A DNA stretch of 42,957 bases from an uncultured Bacteroidales bacterium. Lineage in GTDB: Bacteria; Bacteroidota; Bacteroidia; Bacteroidales; P3. Shown here piece by piece: positions 26,311-37,100 of this stretch; positions within the stretch are counted from its first letter, which is position 1, and each line of letters begins with the position of its first letter. The stretch spans positions 1 to 42,957 of the forward strand of contig CAMWTX010000001.1 in NCBI GenBank assembly GCA_947177315.1. The letters are read 5' to 3'. A program made the translations under genes and the position numbers. A model generated the notes under the pieces. That model did not search any database, had not been told where the DNA came from, and saw nothing but the letters and a program-made list of their open reading frames with translations.

Positions 26311-28218
26311 TTAGCGTTTCATCAGTTTATGGGTAAAGACGCCTTGTTCGTTTTCAACCTGCACGAAATACAGGCCCGAAACCAAAGAGGCGGTTTCCAG
26401 TTCAAAGAGGTTCTTGCCTGCCTGCAGCAGGATATTTTCGGTGCGGACGGTTTTTCCCTGCGCGTTGAAGATACGGAGCGTCGCCTTGCCGCCCTTGACG
26501 GCATCGAAGACCACGGAGCAGTGTTCGCCGGCAGGATTGGGATAGAGCGAAAGTGTCCGTCCGGCTGCCGGTCTCGCATCGTTGGCGGCGGAATGGCCGG
26601 GTTTGAGGTAGAAAGATTGCGAAACCTGATTGTTCTTGCTGTTCTGCAGGAAAATCACCGCCGCCATGTTTTCATAGCTCGAATAAATCTCCGGGCTTGA
26701 TTTGTCGAAGGTATATTCAAAGTCTTTTTCGACCACGCCGCCGGTGGTTTCAATCGAAATCGGTGTACCCGTTATGCCGGGAACCATCTGGCGAACCACA
26801 TTGTAGAGGTCTTTTTCCCCGTTATGCAGGGTGGACATCAGGTGGATGGAATCTTCGATAAGGCAGATCACCAGGTTGTAGTCGTTCATATCGGGCAGGT
26901 AGTTGGTAACCTTGGCGTGAATCCTGAAGGTTCCGTCTTCCCGCTCCAACGAGGCACTGATGCCGGTAGGTATCGTAACCTGTGCGAAACGGGCGATGGA
27001 ATCGCGCAGGCGGTGACCGATGGTGGTGTCGGTAGGCCTGAAGACCCTTCCGTTCATATATACGGTAGGAGCGGCGTTCACATTGTAATGCTCGGCGCGG
27101 GCCAGAGAGTGTTCCGTTACCGTGGGATCACCCACCGAGGGGATGTCCACTTGGTATTTTACCACCGAGAAATGGCCGCTGTTGTCGGGCACATTGGCTT
27201 TCTGTTCGATAAAGATGGGGTGCATCCAGCTGTTCAGGGGCGCGCAGTTGGAGCACATTCCGCTGGAGAACATCTCCAACAGCAGGTTTTTGCGCGGCAG
27301 GGAAGACTCCTTGACGCTGTAAAACATCGTGGAAGTGGTGTCGGAAGCGATGTTCTTGCCGTTGATTTTTTCCACCCATATCGAAAAGGTATGGTTTCCT
27401 TCGGTGTTAATCAATGTTGAAGTGGTGATATTCAATGTTTTATATGGTTCAATCTTAACATCCGAGAAAATTTCGCGCACCACTTCCCCACCGTCGGCCT
27501 GACGGCAGAGCGTATAGGAGACAATGGGGTCGGAACCGGTATTGAGCAAGGCGGCCTTGAAGATTATGTTTTGGGGGATACCCTGCAGGGTTACCGAAGG
27601 GGAGGCCGCCATTTCGGTAACCAGAGCCGCCACCGGTTCGGTTTCCAGAACCGCCACGTCATCCACACAGACCATGTATTTGCCGGAAGAGTTCTGTATA
27701 AAGGCGATATAGACTTCCTTGCCGGCGTATTCGGAAAGGTCTATCGTGTAATAGGTCCAGCTGGAGGGAGCAACCGCCACGGTTTGCAGGCTTGCCGTAA
27801 AGGACTCTTTTTCTTTGCCCGAAACAGAGATCTTCACTTCAAAACCGTCGCGGTATTCGGTATCCACACGTTTGGCGCGGAAAACGAGAACGGGATTCTT
27901 GGCCGAAGCGAGGTTGATGGCCGGGGTCACCATCCAGCGGTCGGCCACAGCATTTGCCTGAGTAAAGAACGAAACGGCGGCCGCCTGCCGGGAACCGTCC
28001 TTGTCCACCCACACGTTCCATGCCTGTGTAAAGTGAGACAGATCGTCGGGGGAGCTCGCCGGGGTATTGTTGTCGTTGTACAGTGTCCACGATTCCTTTA
28101 CCTGGCCAACCGAGAAGCGGTCGGTGGCATCTTGAAAATCATCATGGAACAATACTTGTGCCGGAGCCTGCATGAGCAGGGCCAACAAAGCAAGGCTTGA
28201 GAATGCAAAACGTTTCAT
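26311..28218 (-). CDS. T9SS-secreted protein: cleaved-adhesin-like domain plus Omp28/thioredoxin-like domain
   Basis: A 635-residue exported protein. A signal peptide covers ~1-21. Residues ~22-195 resemble the MAM/cleaved-adhesin beta-sandwich of Porphyromonas surface proteins (WMVTPAINL, SSGKYMVCVDDVAVLE). An Ig-like linker region follows. At ~310-420 there is a thioredoxin-like domain of the Omp28 type, with CSNC at residues 322-325 and a later APTVYMNGR segment typical of the fold. The T9SS type A tail starts near 575 (LSLYPNPAGEHCSVVF). It starts 7 bases after the stop of the previous CxxC gene. Redox or disulphide activity outside the cell is plausible but unproven. Confidence 0.87.
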   Translation of the reverse strand: MKRFAFSSLALLALLMQAPAQVLFHDDFQDATDRFSVGQVKESWTLYNDNNTPASSPDDLSHFTQAWNVWVDKDGSRQAAAVSFFTQANAVADRWMVTPAINLASAKNPVLVFRAKRVDTEYRDGFEVKISVSGKEKESFTASLQTVAVAPSSWTYYTIDLSEYAGKEVYIAFIQNSSGKYMVCVDDVAVLETEPVAALVTEMAASPSVTLQGIPQNIIFKAALLNTGSDPIVSYTLCRQADGGEVVREIFSDVKIEPYKTLNITTSTLINTEGNHTFSIWVEKINGKNIASDTTSTMFYSVKESSLPRKNLLLEMFSSGMCSNCAPLNSWMHPIFIEQKANVPDNSGHFSVVKYQVDIPSVGDPTVTEHSLARAEHYNVNAAPTVYMNGRVFRPTDTTIGHRLRDSIARFAQVTIPTGISASLEREDGTFRIHAKVTNYLPDMNDYNLVICLIEDSIHLMSTLHNGEKDLYNVVRQMVPGITGTPISIETTGGVVEKDFEYTFDKSSPEIYSSYENMAAVIFLQNSKNNQVSQSFYLKPGHSAANDARPAAGRTLSLYPNPAGEHCSVVFDAVKGGKATLRIFNAQGKTVRTENILLQAGKNLFELETASLVSGLYFVQVENEQGVFTHKLMKR

Positions 28219-28225
28219 GGTATTT

Positions 28226-29851
28226 TTATTTGCTTATTTTAAACGAGACCGGTTGATTTCCTTTTGTTTTTACACAAACCACATAGATACCCGCCGGATA
28301 GGCGGCAAGGTCGAGGATCTCTGTCCTGGCGCGCAGTACGCACTGTCCCGACATGGAGAAGACATCGGCGTATTCCAGCATCCCTTCCACGCCCGAAATA
28401 CCGAAACGCTGACTTCCGTCCTGAAGGCGGTTCACGCGGATGTTTTCCGCAAAGTTTGCCGGATTGTTGGCGACAGGGGCGTTCTGGTCTATCTCGATGG
28501 CGTTCTTGGCCGTGGTGTCGTAGGTATAGGTGCGGCCCGAAACGGGGCTGGTGTAAATGATTTTGGCCTGCACATTGTATTTACCCTCAAAAGGATAGGA
28601 AACGCTTATTTCTTTTCCCTCCGCCGTAAAAAGGTTGCTGCCAAAGAGACTCCACGTACAGGTGTCGGCTTCTGAAAGCAGACGTATCTTTATGTTTCTG
28701 TTAGGTTTAGCCACAGAAGGGGTGATGGAGAACTTGGGATACACGTTCAAGACCGAAATCACGTTTTCCTTACGGATGGTGCTGGTCTTGCCGTTTCGGG
28801 TAACCGTGAGCGTGGTGGCGAAATTTCCCGGTGTGTTGTAGAATACGGTGGGGGAGGCCAGATCCGAAACCGCCGGCTCGCCGCCTTCGAATACCCAATG
28901 GTAGGAATCTACGGTTCCGAAGGTATTGTCGTAATAACGGGCCGATTGGCGGTCGGCTATCTCGGCGTTGCGGTTGTGGAAGTCGGCGTCGGATACATTT
29001 CCGTCTTCGATATGCGTGTAATCGCCTTCTCCCAAGTAAATCCGGGCGGTCTGCAACACGGTATTGTCTTTCCGCGGACGGATTTTTCCGTTATAAAGTG
29101 TGTCGTAACCTCTTACCGTTTCATCCTGGATAAAAACCACCAGGTTGCCGTTCTTTACCGGAAAACGGCTTTTGGCGTAGTCGGCGCCGAAACGGAACGA
29201 CAAATCGGCGTTTCCCTTGTCATCCAGTTCCACCATCGTTCCCTCCTGGTTGGGATACATAAACGTAAGAGCGTGGTTTACTTCGGATTGATTATACCAT
29301 TTATAGACCAAATGGTCTTGCGTAAAGGCAAGATAAAGGCGTATCCGGCGGTCAATATCCGGTGCAACACGCTGTATATGAACGTTTATTGAGAAACTGT
29401 CGCGCGAATGCATGCGGTCGGGAAAATGTGCTACCTCCAGTTTCAGTTCGTAGGGGGTCTTTCGGCTGGCGGCCTCTTCGATGGATTGCCGTATCTTGTT
29501 TGTTTTCTCAACTTTTTTACCGTTTACAAAGGCCGAAGGCAAGGATTGGACGGTATCGTAATAGCCGCTGCGCCCATAGGCATCGTAGTTGTAGAGAAAG
29601 GCCACTTCGGGGCGGGTTTCGCCGATATGGTAGCCCACAATCGCCATATTTTCAATCTGTTTTGCTATTGCAACAAGGCTGTCTGTAAGTGCGGGACAAT
29701 TGTTGCACCAGGTGCCGCCGAAATCTTCCACCAATACAAAGCCATAGGGTACGCTGTCTTGCGTGGCGGCCAAGGCATTTCTTGATGGCACAGCCATTAA
29801 AGCGCTGAACATCAAGAAAAACATAAGATGTTTGTTGCGTCTGTCTTTCAT
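28226..29851 (-). CDS. T9SS-secreted thioredoxin-like (CxxC) protein with PKD-like domain
   Basis: A 541-residue exported protein, first gene of the operon. The signal peptide is at ~1-29. A thioredoxin-like domain follows directly, with FGGTWCNNCPAL (Cys49 and Cys52) and a YDTVQSLPSAFVNG segment that resembles the cis-Pro region of the fold. A PKD-like segment lies at ~300-365 (YHWVFEGGEPAVSDLASPTV), and a second beta domain at ~365-460. The tail (~470-541) has T9SS type A features (ADVFSMSGQCVLRA, YPAGIYVVCVK). It belongs to the same broad group as Omp28-like proteins. A possible promoter is TATCTTTA on the minus strand at 29892-29885, one base off the -7 consensus. Confidence 0.87.
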   Translation of the reverse strand: MKDRRNKHLMFFLMFSALMAVPSRNALAATQDSVPYGFVLVEDFGGTWCNNCPALTDSLVAIAKQIENMAIVGYHIGETRPEVAFLYNYDAYGRSGYYDTVQSLPSAFVNGKKVEKTNKIRQSIEEAASRKTPYELKLEVAHFPDRMHSRDSFSINVHIQRVAPDIDRRIRLYLAFTQDHLVYKWYNQSEVNHALTFMYPNQEGTMVELDDKGNADLSFRFGADYAKSRFPVKNGNLVVFIQDETVRGYDTLYNGKIRPRKDNTVLQTARIYLGEGDYTHIEDGNVSDADFHNRNAEIADRQSARYYDNTFGTVDSYHWVFEGGEPAVSDLASPTVFYNTPGNFATTLTVTRNGKTSTIRKENVISVLNVYPKFSITPSVAKPNRNIKIRLLSEADTCTWSLFGSNLFTAEGKEISVSYPFEGKYNVQAKIIYTSPVSGRTYTYDTTAKNAIEIDQNAPVANNPANFAENIRVNRLQDGSQRFGISGVEGMLEYADVFSMSGQCVLRARTEILDLAAYPAGIYVVCVKTKGNQPVSFKISK

Positions 29852-30307
29852 TTTTAATACAAGGTATTATAGAAATCGTAAAGGTAAAGATACAATATGG
29901 AAGTTAAAAATATCCGATGAGCCAAAAAAAGTTTTATAAGCTTTTGAAAAATTTTCTTGACAAAGCATCCCCCGATTGTTTTTAAATTATTTATAATAAA
30001 TAAGATAATTATCATTTGAGAGGGTTTTCAAGGCTTTACCTTTGGGGGCGGCAGCCCGTAAGGAGGCTTTTTTACGCCGATATTTCCGCCGCTCTTTTTA
30101 TGGTTCTTTTAATAATTTGTATTTTTGTTTTTTAATGGGATGCGAAATGAAATGTTGCGATAAGGTTACAGAAAGTTTTCACCCCTTATTATACAACTTC
30201 GGTAAAGAAAAAGTAAAATTGCAAATGAAGGATTGGAGTACGACGATACGATTCTGCTGAACAGCCTCACGGAAAAAACGCTTGTACTCCGCAAAAATAA
30301 TCATAAA
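29852..30307. other. AT-rich divergent intergenic region and long leader
   Basis: A 456-base gap between the protease operon (minus) and the FN3 protein (plus). It holds a plus-strand promoter (listed separately), a weak minus-strand -7 element, and, just before the plus-strand gene, a possible hairpin with GGAGTAC (30234-30240) and GTACTCC (30284-30290). No convincing gene is seen; the open frame from 30042 has a TTG start and unnatural composition. Confidence 0.6.
30015..30044 (+). promoter_or_regulatory. Promoter for the FN3 surface protein gene pair
   Basis: TTTG at 30015-30018 and TACCTTTG at 30037-30044, spacing 18, fit the -33/-7 Bacteroidetes pattern. Transcription would start near 30051, giving a leader of about 255 bases. 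A weaker -7 (TAAAATTG, 30213-30220) could give a second, short-leader transcript. Confidence 0.55.
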
Positions 30308-33300
30308 ATGAAAAGATTTTCTTTGTTTTTGGTGTGCCTGTTGGCAACGGTGGGTATGACTCAGGCGGGATTGCCACTCAAGTCTTACACCCTGCAGAAA
30401 ACAGAATCGGTGTCATTGCACGTGTTTTCGGACGATGCCACGACCATCGATTATCTCAAGAATGGCGACACTTTGGGCATTGCAAGCTATGACGCTTTGG
30501 TTTTCTTAGGAGACAACTCCCTAGAAAAGAAAGTCAAACAATCCGACAATTTTGCACCGGTAAAAAGTGGCTTACGAGATATAGGCTTTTCGTTTCCAAT
30601 AGAAAACAATACTTTTACCAAGTTTGGTATTTCTGGAAATGGTTTTATTTCTTTTGGAGATACTGCCCTTTCTTTGGGATTGCTTGATGGAAGACTGAAT
30701 GGAAACAGAACAGGCGAGAACTTTTGGGGTGTCTATTTGATGACTGGGGAACCGGGAGATAAGGGACAGAATATGGTATATGCTGAGAACAACACCAAAA
30801 GATATATAGTTACTCCGGCTTTGATTTTGGTGGGTTCGGACACCAAGATACAATATGAAACCATAAACGATACGCTGTATATCGGTTTTGAAAAATTGCA
30901 TGTTCTCGATAATGAGGGTAACCATAAACTTACCGCCACCTATCAGTATGCGGTGGAAGCCGGTGGTACAATATCCCTGTTGATAGGCAATATTGTTCCT
31001 GAAGAAGAAGAAAAGTATTTCCTCCGTACGGTTTTCGCTTCCAGCAACACAATGCTGGTTCTCAATTTTGAAGAAGAGGATCTGAATCCTTGGGGTGGCA
31101 CTCCGTCTATAGTTTTGGGAGTAGCTTCGAGCCAATATAGCAATACCAAATACTCAATGGTTCCTCCGCTTCCTTGTTCCGCCATCAATGATTTTTCCAT
31201 CGATTGGACCGGCAAGATAACCGCCGCCCCCGATATGATTTCATTTGAATATGACTTTTACGACACAGAAAAGGCCACCAATCTGTTGATGGTTCTCTCC
31301 ACTTCGGATGCGGCTTTGAAAAGCAAGCTGACCGACAAAAAGACATATCTCGATTCACATAAAATCGACAATTTCCCTGTCCGTGTGGCTCAAAACGGCT
31401 ACGCTAGGAATTTTACCGACCTAACGCCGAGCACCACCTATTGGCTGCATGTTTTTCCCTATAACACCAACTGCGCCGACGGCCCCATCTACGGCCAGGA
31501 AATCATACAGCCCGTCACCACCTCCCTGACTTCTTTGGGCGGCATAGCGGTTACTTCCATCAACGGGGATACGATAGACTTGGCTGTTTCGGCCGGAAAC
31601 TCAAAATATATCCTCGGGGTTTCGAATACCAAGATATACAATTACAGAGCCCAACCCATAAGCGGAATACTGAAAGACGGCATATCCCATCAAACCGGCG
31701 ATATCATCCCCTTCCGATATAGCGAAAACAGTGTTGAGGTATCGGCGGATATCAAGATTCTTGCCGTGAACGCTACCGATACCACCTTCAGAATGACCGG
31801 CGCCGAAGCGGGAAAGGATTATTTCTTCTACGCCTGGGCTATGAACGGAGAGGGAGAAAACACCAGGTATTCTTTCGATTATGTGGAAGCTTCCGGCAGA
31901 ACGACAACCGAAACGCCTGTCGTTCTCGATTTTGCGGGCAAGGAAATGCTGGATCTGCCTGCCGGATGGTCATCGTCGGTTGTTGACGGGGACAAGAATT
32001 TTTCGATAACGACTTATTCAAGAGTCTGGGATGCTCCCGTATTGGCATGCGAGCATTTCTATACCGAATCCACCACGGGCACGGCTTCCGCCTGGACGGT
32101 TTCGCCCTGGTTCAAAGGCTCCGGAAACATGCAGGCTGTTTTCAATGTAACTTTCTATACGCATATTTATAGTCAGTTGGAGGGATCTTCCCCCGCTTTT
32201 TCCAAATCCATAAATGCTTCCGACTCGGTGGTTTTCCAGATTCAGGAAAAAGGCGAGGAAGGTTGGCATACGATAGGACGTATCAACAGCGGCAGTACTT
32301 GGAAAGCGGCTTTCAACGAAATCATATCGGATGCTTTTGCTCCGGCAAATGAATTCCGTTTCCGTATTGTCTTCTACCAAGACGCCCAAACGGCATCCGC
32401 CACCTCGGATGGACGTTATTTCGCCATAAAAAGCCTGGGGATTGAAAAAGCCAATTCCTGCATGTATCCGGTGGATATCGTTGTGCCGGAAGACAGCATG
32501 GGCTACCGTTCGGCCAAAATCATGTGGACAGACCCCGGCGAAGGCTGGAACAACTCCTACGTTGTAAAATACCGTGAGGCTGAGGCGGATGATGAAACCG
32601 GTTGGTACACGGTAAGGGTCAACGAACCGCAGGCGGTTTTGAGCGGATTGAAGACGGGAACGGACTATGTGGCGGAAATCAATACCTTATGTTCGGCGGA
32701 TGAATCGTCGCTTGCCAAAAGTATTTCTTTCAAAACCGCCAGAAATATCGTGTATGAAGAAAAAGATTTCAACGCGAGTCTGTCTGAATTGGGATACCTT
32801 TCGTTGAAAGGCAATCTGGGTTCGGAACTGAGGCCCGCCGCAGACGGCGAACGGAACTGGTTTGTCTTCAAGGATGAAACCGCAGATGGTGAACCTTCCG
32901 TAGTGATGATCGACAAAATGACGAATGCCGCCAACAGCTGGCTGGTGCTTCCGGTGCTTTTTGCCGGTTCCGACGGCAAGGTAAAACTCACGGTGGGCAT
33001 GTCGGCTTGGCTCGATGATGCAAGCGGTGCCGAAAAAGAAAGGAAAGCGGCCACCGGCATCGACCACGACACGCTCTTTATCTACCGTTCGGCCAACAAA
33101 ACCTTTACCGCCGAATCTGAAATCGTGGGCAAAGTGATTTTGGATAACCTTACCCCCCAATACCAAAATCTGGAATTCGAGTTTGAAGTGGAAGCCGCCT
33201 CTCCCAACGTATTCGCTTTTTATTTCCGCAAAATTGCCGATAACGGCAACAACGACAACGAAAGCAGCCTGGGCATCAATCTGATTAAGTTCGAATATAC

Positions 33301-34117
33301 CCAGGCCGAGTTTCCGGAAATACAGAATCTGCGCTTCTCCAACGTTACCATGTCCGGTCTTACCGTACATTGGGAAGGCGAGGCGGAAAGCTACGCCTTG
33401 CTGTACAAGAAACGCGGGGCTGAAAAATACGATACTCTCTATACCGAAAATACCGAATACACCCTTACAGGATTGGATGCTGAAACCGTCTATAGTTTCT
33501 GTGTGTTCGGCTATTACGGCGCGGACCGCACCTTGCCCGGCCCTGTATCGAAAGAACGTTCCATCGTTACCGCTTCCGCGCCTTCTTGCGGCACGCCCAC
33601 CGATTTGGTTTCGGAATACGATGCGGAAGCCAACACGGCCACTTTGAGTTGGAAACCGGGCGAAAGCAATAATGGCAATACCATTGTTTATGTCCGTATG
33701 GCGAGCACACAGACGTATGATTCCGTTGTGGCACCGGAATCCTCCCATGTTCTGCAAAACCTGCAGACCAATGTGGTTTACCATTGGTGCGTTCGGGCGG
33801 TCTGCAATTCCACCTACTATAGCGAATTGAGCGATGAAGCGGAATTCAAGACGGCAGGTGTGGCGAACGCCGCTCTGGATTACGCACGTGGTCTGGTTAT
33901 CCGCGTGAACGGCCGCCAGATTGTGGTGGAAAACGCCTCCCGCCATTTCATCAAGACACTGAATGTTTACAGCGCTACGGGAATCCTGCTCAGAACCTAT
34001 GCCGCCAATACCGACGGTAATGTGTTTATCCCGACCGACCTCAACCAAGGCATGGTCATCATCGAAGCCGTAGGTTCCGGTGCGGAAAGGTTCGCCGTTA
34101 AAGCGGTCATCATGTAA
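30308..34117 (+). CDS. Large T9SS-secreted multidomain protein with FN3-like repeats
   Basis: A 1269-residue exported protein. I chose the ATG at 30308, because MKRFSLFLVCLLATVGMTQAG is a clean signal peptide; the frame is open back to 30233, but that extension is not signal-like. Residues ~60-290 form an unassigned beta-rich domain (ISGNGFISFGD) encoded by noticeably AT-richer DNA. FN3-like segments follow (LTPSTTYWLHVFPYN, LKTGTDYVAEINTLC, LDAETVYSFCVFGYYG, LQTNVVYHWCVRAVC). Two jellyroll/MAM-like segments lie between them. The tail (TLNVYSATGILLRTY, GMVIIEAVGSGAERFAVKAVIM) is a divergent T9SS type A sorting domain. Probably a surface adhesin or a binding protein. The next gene starts 62 bases later, likely on the same transcript. 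Confidence 0.84.
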   Translation: MKRFSLFLVCLLATVGMTQAGLPLKSYTLQKTESVSLHVFSDDATTIDYLKNGDTLGIASYDALVFLGDNSLEKKVKQSDNFAPVKSGLRDIGFSFPIENNTFTKFGISGNGFISFGDTALSLGLLDGRLNGNRTGENFWGVYLMTGEPGDKGQNMVYAENNTKRYIVTPALILVGSDTKIQYETINDTLYIGFEKLHVLDNEGNHKLTATYQYAVEAGGTISLLIGNIVPEEEEKYFLRTVFASSNTMLVLNFEEEDLNPWGGTPSIVLGVASSQYSNTKYSMVPPLPCSAINDFSIDWTGKITAAPDMISFEYDFYDTEKATNLLMVLSTSDAALKSKLTDKKTYLDSHKIDNFPVRVAQNGYARNFTDLTPSTTYWLHVFPYNTNCADGPIYGQEIIQPVTTSLTSLGGIAVTSINGDTIDLAVSAGNSKYILGVSNTKIYNYRAQPISGILKDGISHQTGDIIPFRYSENSVEVSADIKILAVNATDTTFRMTGAEAGKDYFFYAWAMNGEGENTRYSFDYVEASGRTTTETPVVLDFAGKEMLDLPAGWSSSVVDGDKNFSITTYSRVWDAPVLACEHFYTESTTGTASAWTVSPWFKGSGNMQAVFNVTFYTHIYSQLEGSSPAFSKSINASDSVVFQIQEKGEEGWHTIGRINSGSTWKAAFNEIISDAFAPANEFRFRIVFYQDAQTASATSDGRYFAIKSLGIEKANSCMYPVDIVVPEDSMGYRSAKIMWTDPGEGWNNSYVVKYREAEADDETGWYTVRVNEPQAVLSGLKTGTDYVAEINTLCSADESSLAKSISFKTARNIVYEEKDFNASLSELGYLSLKGNLGSELRPAADGERNWFVFKDETADGEPSVVMIDKMTNAANSWLVLPVLFAGSDGKVKLTVGMSAWLDDASGAEKERKAATGIDHDTLFIYRSANKTFTAESEIVGKVILDNLTPQYQNLEFEFEVEAASPNVFAFYFRKIADNGNNDNESSLGINLIKFEYTQAEFPEIQNLRFSNVTMSGLTVHWEGEAESYALLYKKRGAEKYDTLYTENTEYTLTGLDAETVYSFCVFGYYGADRTLPGPVSKERSIVTASAPSCGTPTDLVSEYDAEANTATLSWKPGESNNGNTIVYVRMASTQTYDSVVAPESSHVLQNLQTNVVYHWCVRAVCNSTYYSELSDEAEFKTAGVANAALDYARGLVIRVNGRQIVVENASRHFIKTLNVYSATGILLRTYAANTDGNVFIPTDLNQGMVIIEAVGSGAERFAVKAVIM

Positions 34118-34123
34118 AATCGG

Positions 34124-34150
34124 GAAAGCCCCCCAAGGGTTTTCTTTAAA
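34124..34150 (+). terminator. Weak hairpin between the two FN3 protein genes
   Basis: GAAAGCCC pairs with GGGTTTTC (8 bp with one G-T) around CCCAA, followed by TTTAAAAG. It may be a leaky terminator or attenuator that lowers expression of the downstream gene; the T-run is short. Confidence 0.35.
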
Positions 34151-34179
34151 AGAAATAGAAACAACAAAAACCAAACAGA

Positions 34180-37100
34180 ATGAAATTTATCAAAACCATG
34201 ATTCTCGCCGGTTTCCTTTTAGGAACGGTGGGTATGTGTCTTCAGGCTCAGGAGCAGCCTCAAGACCGTGTCTTTCAGGGAAAGAAAGCCAAGATGATTG
34301 TGCTTGAAAGTCTGGCGGGCACAAATATGGTCAACTTATCCCGGAACGAAAAATATATCTATGGGGATCTCGGTGAGGGCGGCGAAGCCGGGTACATCTA
34401 TGAGATCGCTACCGGAACACTTAAGGTTTATGAAGGGTTCAGTTTTGCCGAAGTAATCGATACGAACAACTACGTGGCTTCGAACCATATCATGAAGAAT
34501 GGCCGGCGCATAGAATTCAAGAAACAAAATCTTCCCACCGACAGAGAACACGACTATGGTGCCAGTTGTGCCTCGGCGGACCTGAACGTGATCAGTTACG
34601 ACACCTATATCGGAGCCAATTATGTGTCGGTGATTTTTGACGGAGAAGGCAACATCATCGATACCATGCCTCATTTTGAACCGAATCTCGGTGGCGGCTA
34701 CGGTTCGTTTGTCATGGCAATGACGCCCGACGGCATGATGATGGCCGGACGTACTTCGATGGCGGAAGCCCATACCAATTTTACGCCCGCCATTTGGGAC
34801 CGGTATGCCGACAAGACCGTTGCTACTACCATCGGCGATGTCTTGGACGATGACTGCCTGTTGGACGGTACGATGTACGGCATCAATGACGAAGGCACCA
34901 TTGCCGTAGGGGAATTAACCTCTCTACCTTATTGGGTTGAATACAACAAATCCAACCAGCAATACAAAATGAATGAGATTCCCACCTTTCCCGGATATCA
35001 GATAGGATGGGGTTCCATGATTCAGGACAGTACCGTGTTGGGTATGGATCAATTGGACCATGTTTCCGTCTATGAACGTGTTCCTTGGCTGTATAATATC
35101 AAGTCGAAAGAAAAGGTTAGTTTCCATGACCATTTGCTGTACCGTTACGGTTTGGAAGAAAACGATATTTACCCCTACTTCACGGTGAGGTGTTTCTCGA
35201 AAAATCACAAAATCTTTGTCGGTTTCAGTTATAATGTAGCCTGGTATCCTTATTTGATTATTCTGGAAGACGAACAGGTGCATCCCGTGGTGCGTAATGT
35301 ATCGATTCATCAACCGTACAAGCAGCCTTATGTACAGTTGAATTGGGAAGCTCCCCTCAACGGCGATTACACCGTGGCGGGATACAAGGTTTACTGCGAC
35401 AGTGTGTGCATCGCAACCATCGAGGATGCCAAAACCCTGTCTTACAGGCATAACGATGTAATTCCCGGTATCCATAACTATCAGGTTCAGGCTTTTTATA
35501 CCGATGGAGAAGCTTCCGACTACAGTCCGGAAAAGAAAATCTTCACCGTGGATGAAAACGGATGTTTGCCCGTTCAGGAAATAAACGCTAAAGTTATTTA
35601 CAACCGCACAATAGATCTTACTTGGGGCCGACCTTCGGCAAATATCCTTCAAAAATCGGCGGCGCCCGCCATCAGGAAGGAAGAAAGAACCTCGGTGGCG
35701 AAAGGTGGCGCAGCACGCGAACCCAAATATATGGTGGACGGCAAGCTCGACTATGTGAGCCTGATGGATATGCTCAGCGAACATGCCGCCGTTGGCGTAC
35801 GTGCAACAAACGGTTATCTGTATGTGGGCAATTACCGTACCAATATAATTTCCGTTTACAATGCCATTTCGGGCAATCTGATGAGGCAGGTGGAAGTGGA
35901 CAACCTGTACGGCATGTTCGACATGACCTACCACAACAACACGCTTTATTGCGTTGGAGCCGACTCCAAGAACATTACCATGTTGAGCATAAACCCGAGG
36001 GATCCCTACGACATTACATTTGCCGGTACTATTCAGACCCCGACAAATTTGACCCACATTTCCTATCTGGAAGGATTGAACGATGGCGAAGATATGATTA
36101 TGACCGGTAACTTCAACACCATCAAGTTCTATAAAGGCGATGCCGCGATAGCGTCCGATACGGCTGATTTCCACAAAACTTTCGACATCAAAGGCATGAC
36201 GATTATCGGAACGGCCTACCACAATGGACGTCTCTTTATCGCCAACCAGCATGACGGCAACAGTTCCCTGGTTGAAACTTTCGATTGGGAAACCGGCAAG
36301 CATTTGTTCACTACCGACTTGGTGGCCATTCCCGCCTTGGCTGAAGTTGTAGCGGCCTCCCAAGGTTATTCCGCCTTGATGTCCGGTATCAGTATCGGAC
36401 AGCTGGAAGACGGAACGGTGGTTCTGGATGCCATGGTTCAACCCTTGGTGGCATATAACCAATTGGTTACGGTTGAAGTGGAAAGTTCTCCGGATGTAAA
36501 GGGTTTTATCGTTTACCGAGACGGCGTAAAAGTGAGCGACACGGTGAAAGCCCGTCATTTCTCGGAAGTAATCTTTGAGCCGGGAACATACGCTTATACG
36601 GTTGAGTATATTTCTGAGAACTGTTCGATAAAATCGGACGGCTTTGCCGTAGATTCGGCAACGATCGTTCCTATCGGAACCTGTATGCCTCCCACTCAGG
36701 TGAAAGTGTTCGAATCGAACGAAATCGCTTGTCTTTCCTGGGATGTTCCCAGCAAAGTGACCGATCCCAATATCGTAGGCTTTAATGTTTACCGCAACGG
36801 CGAACAACTTTGTGAACGTGTGTTGGAACTTCGGTTCAACGATGAAGCAATAGAAAAAGGCAAAGAATATATCTACCGCGTGGAAGCCTTCTATGACAAT
36901 TCTTGCGTGGCTTCCGACTCGGTAAAGATTACGCCTACGTTCGAAGGTTATGCCGAAGCACCTGCGGCGGTAGCCGTAAAGGTCAATGAAAAAACGGAAA
37001 ACAATAGCAGCTATACCTCCACCACCACTTGGGACTTGCCCAACTTTGAAGAACCGATGGCCTTGGGCTATTGCGGAAGCGTACCGGGCGGAGTCATCAA

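Noticed and set aside
4816..29851. Insertion sequences, integrases or prophage genes
   Set aside because: No transposase, integrase or phage structural motif was found in this or the other parts of the window; the accessory character comes from T9SS cargo, not from mobile elements.
30042..30260. Possible 72-residue small gene in the intergenic region
   Set aside because: TTG start, Arg/Phe/Cys-rich sequence without pattern, and it lies in the leader right after a predicted transcription start. Nothing supports translation.
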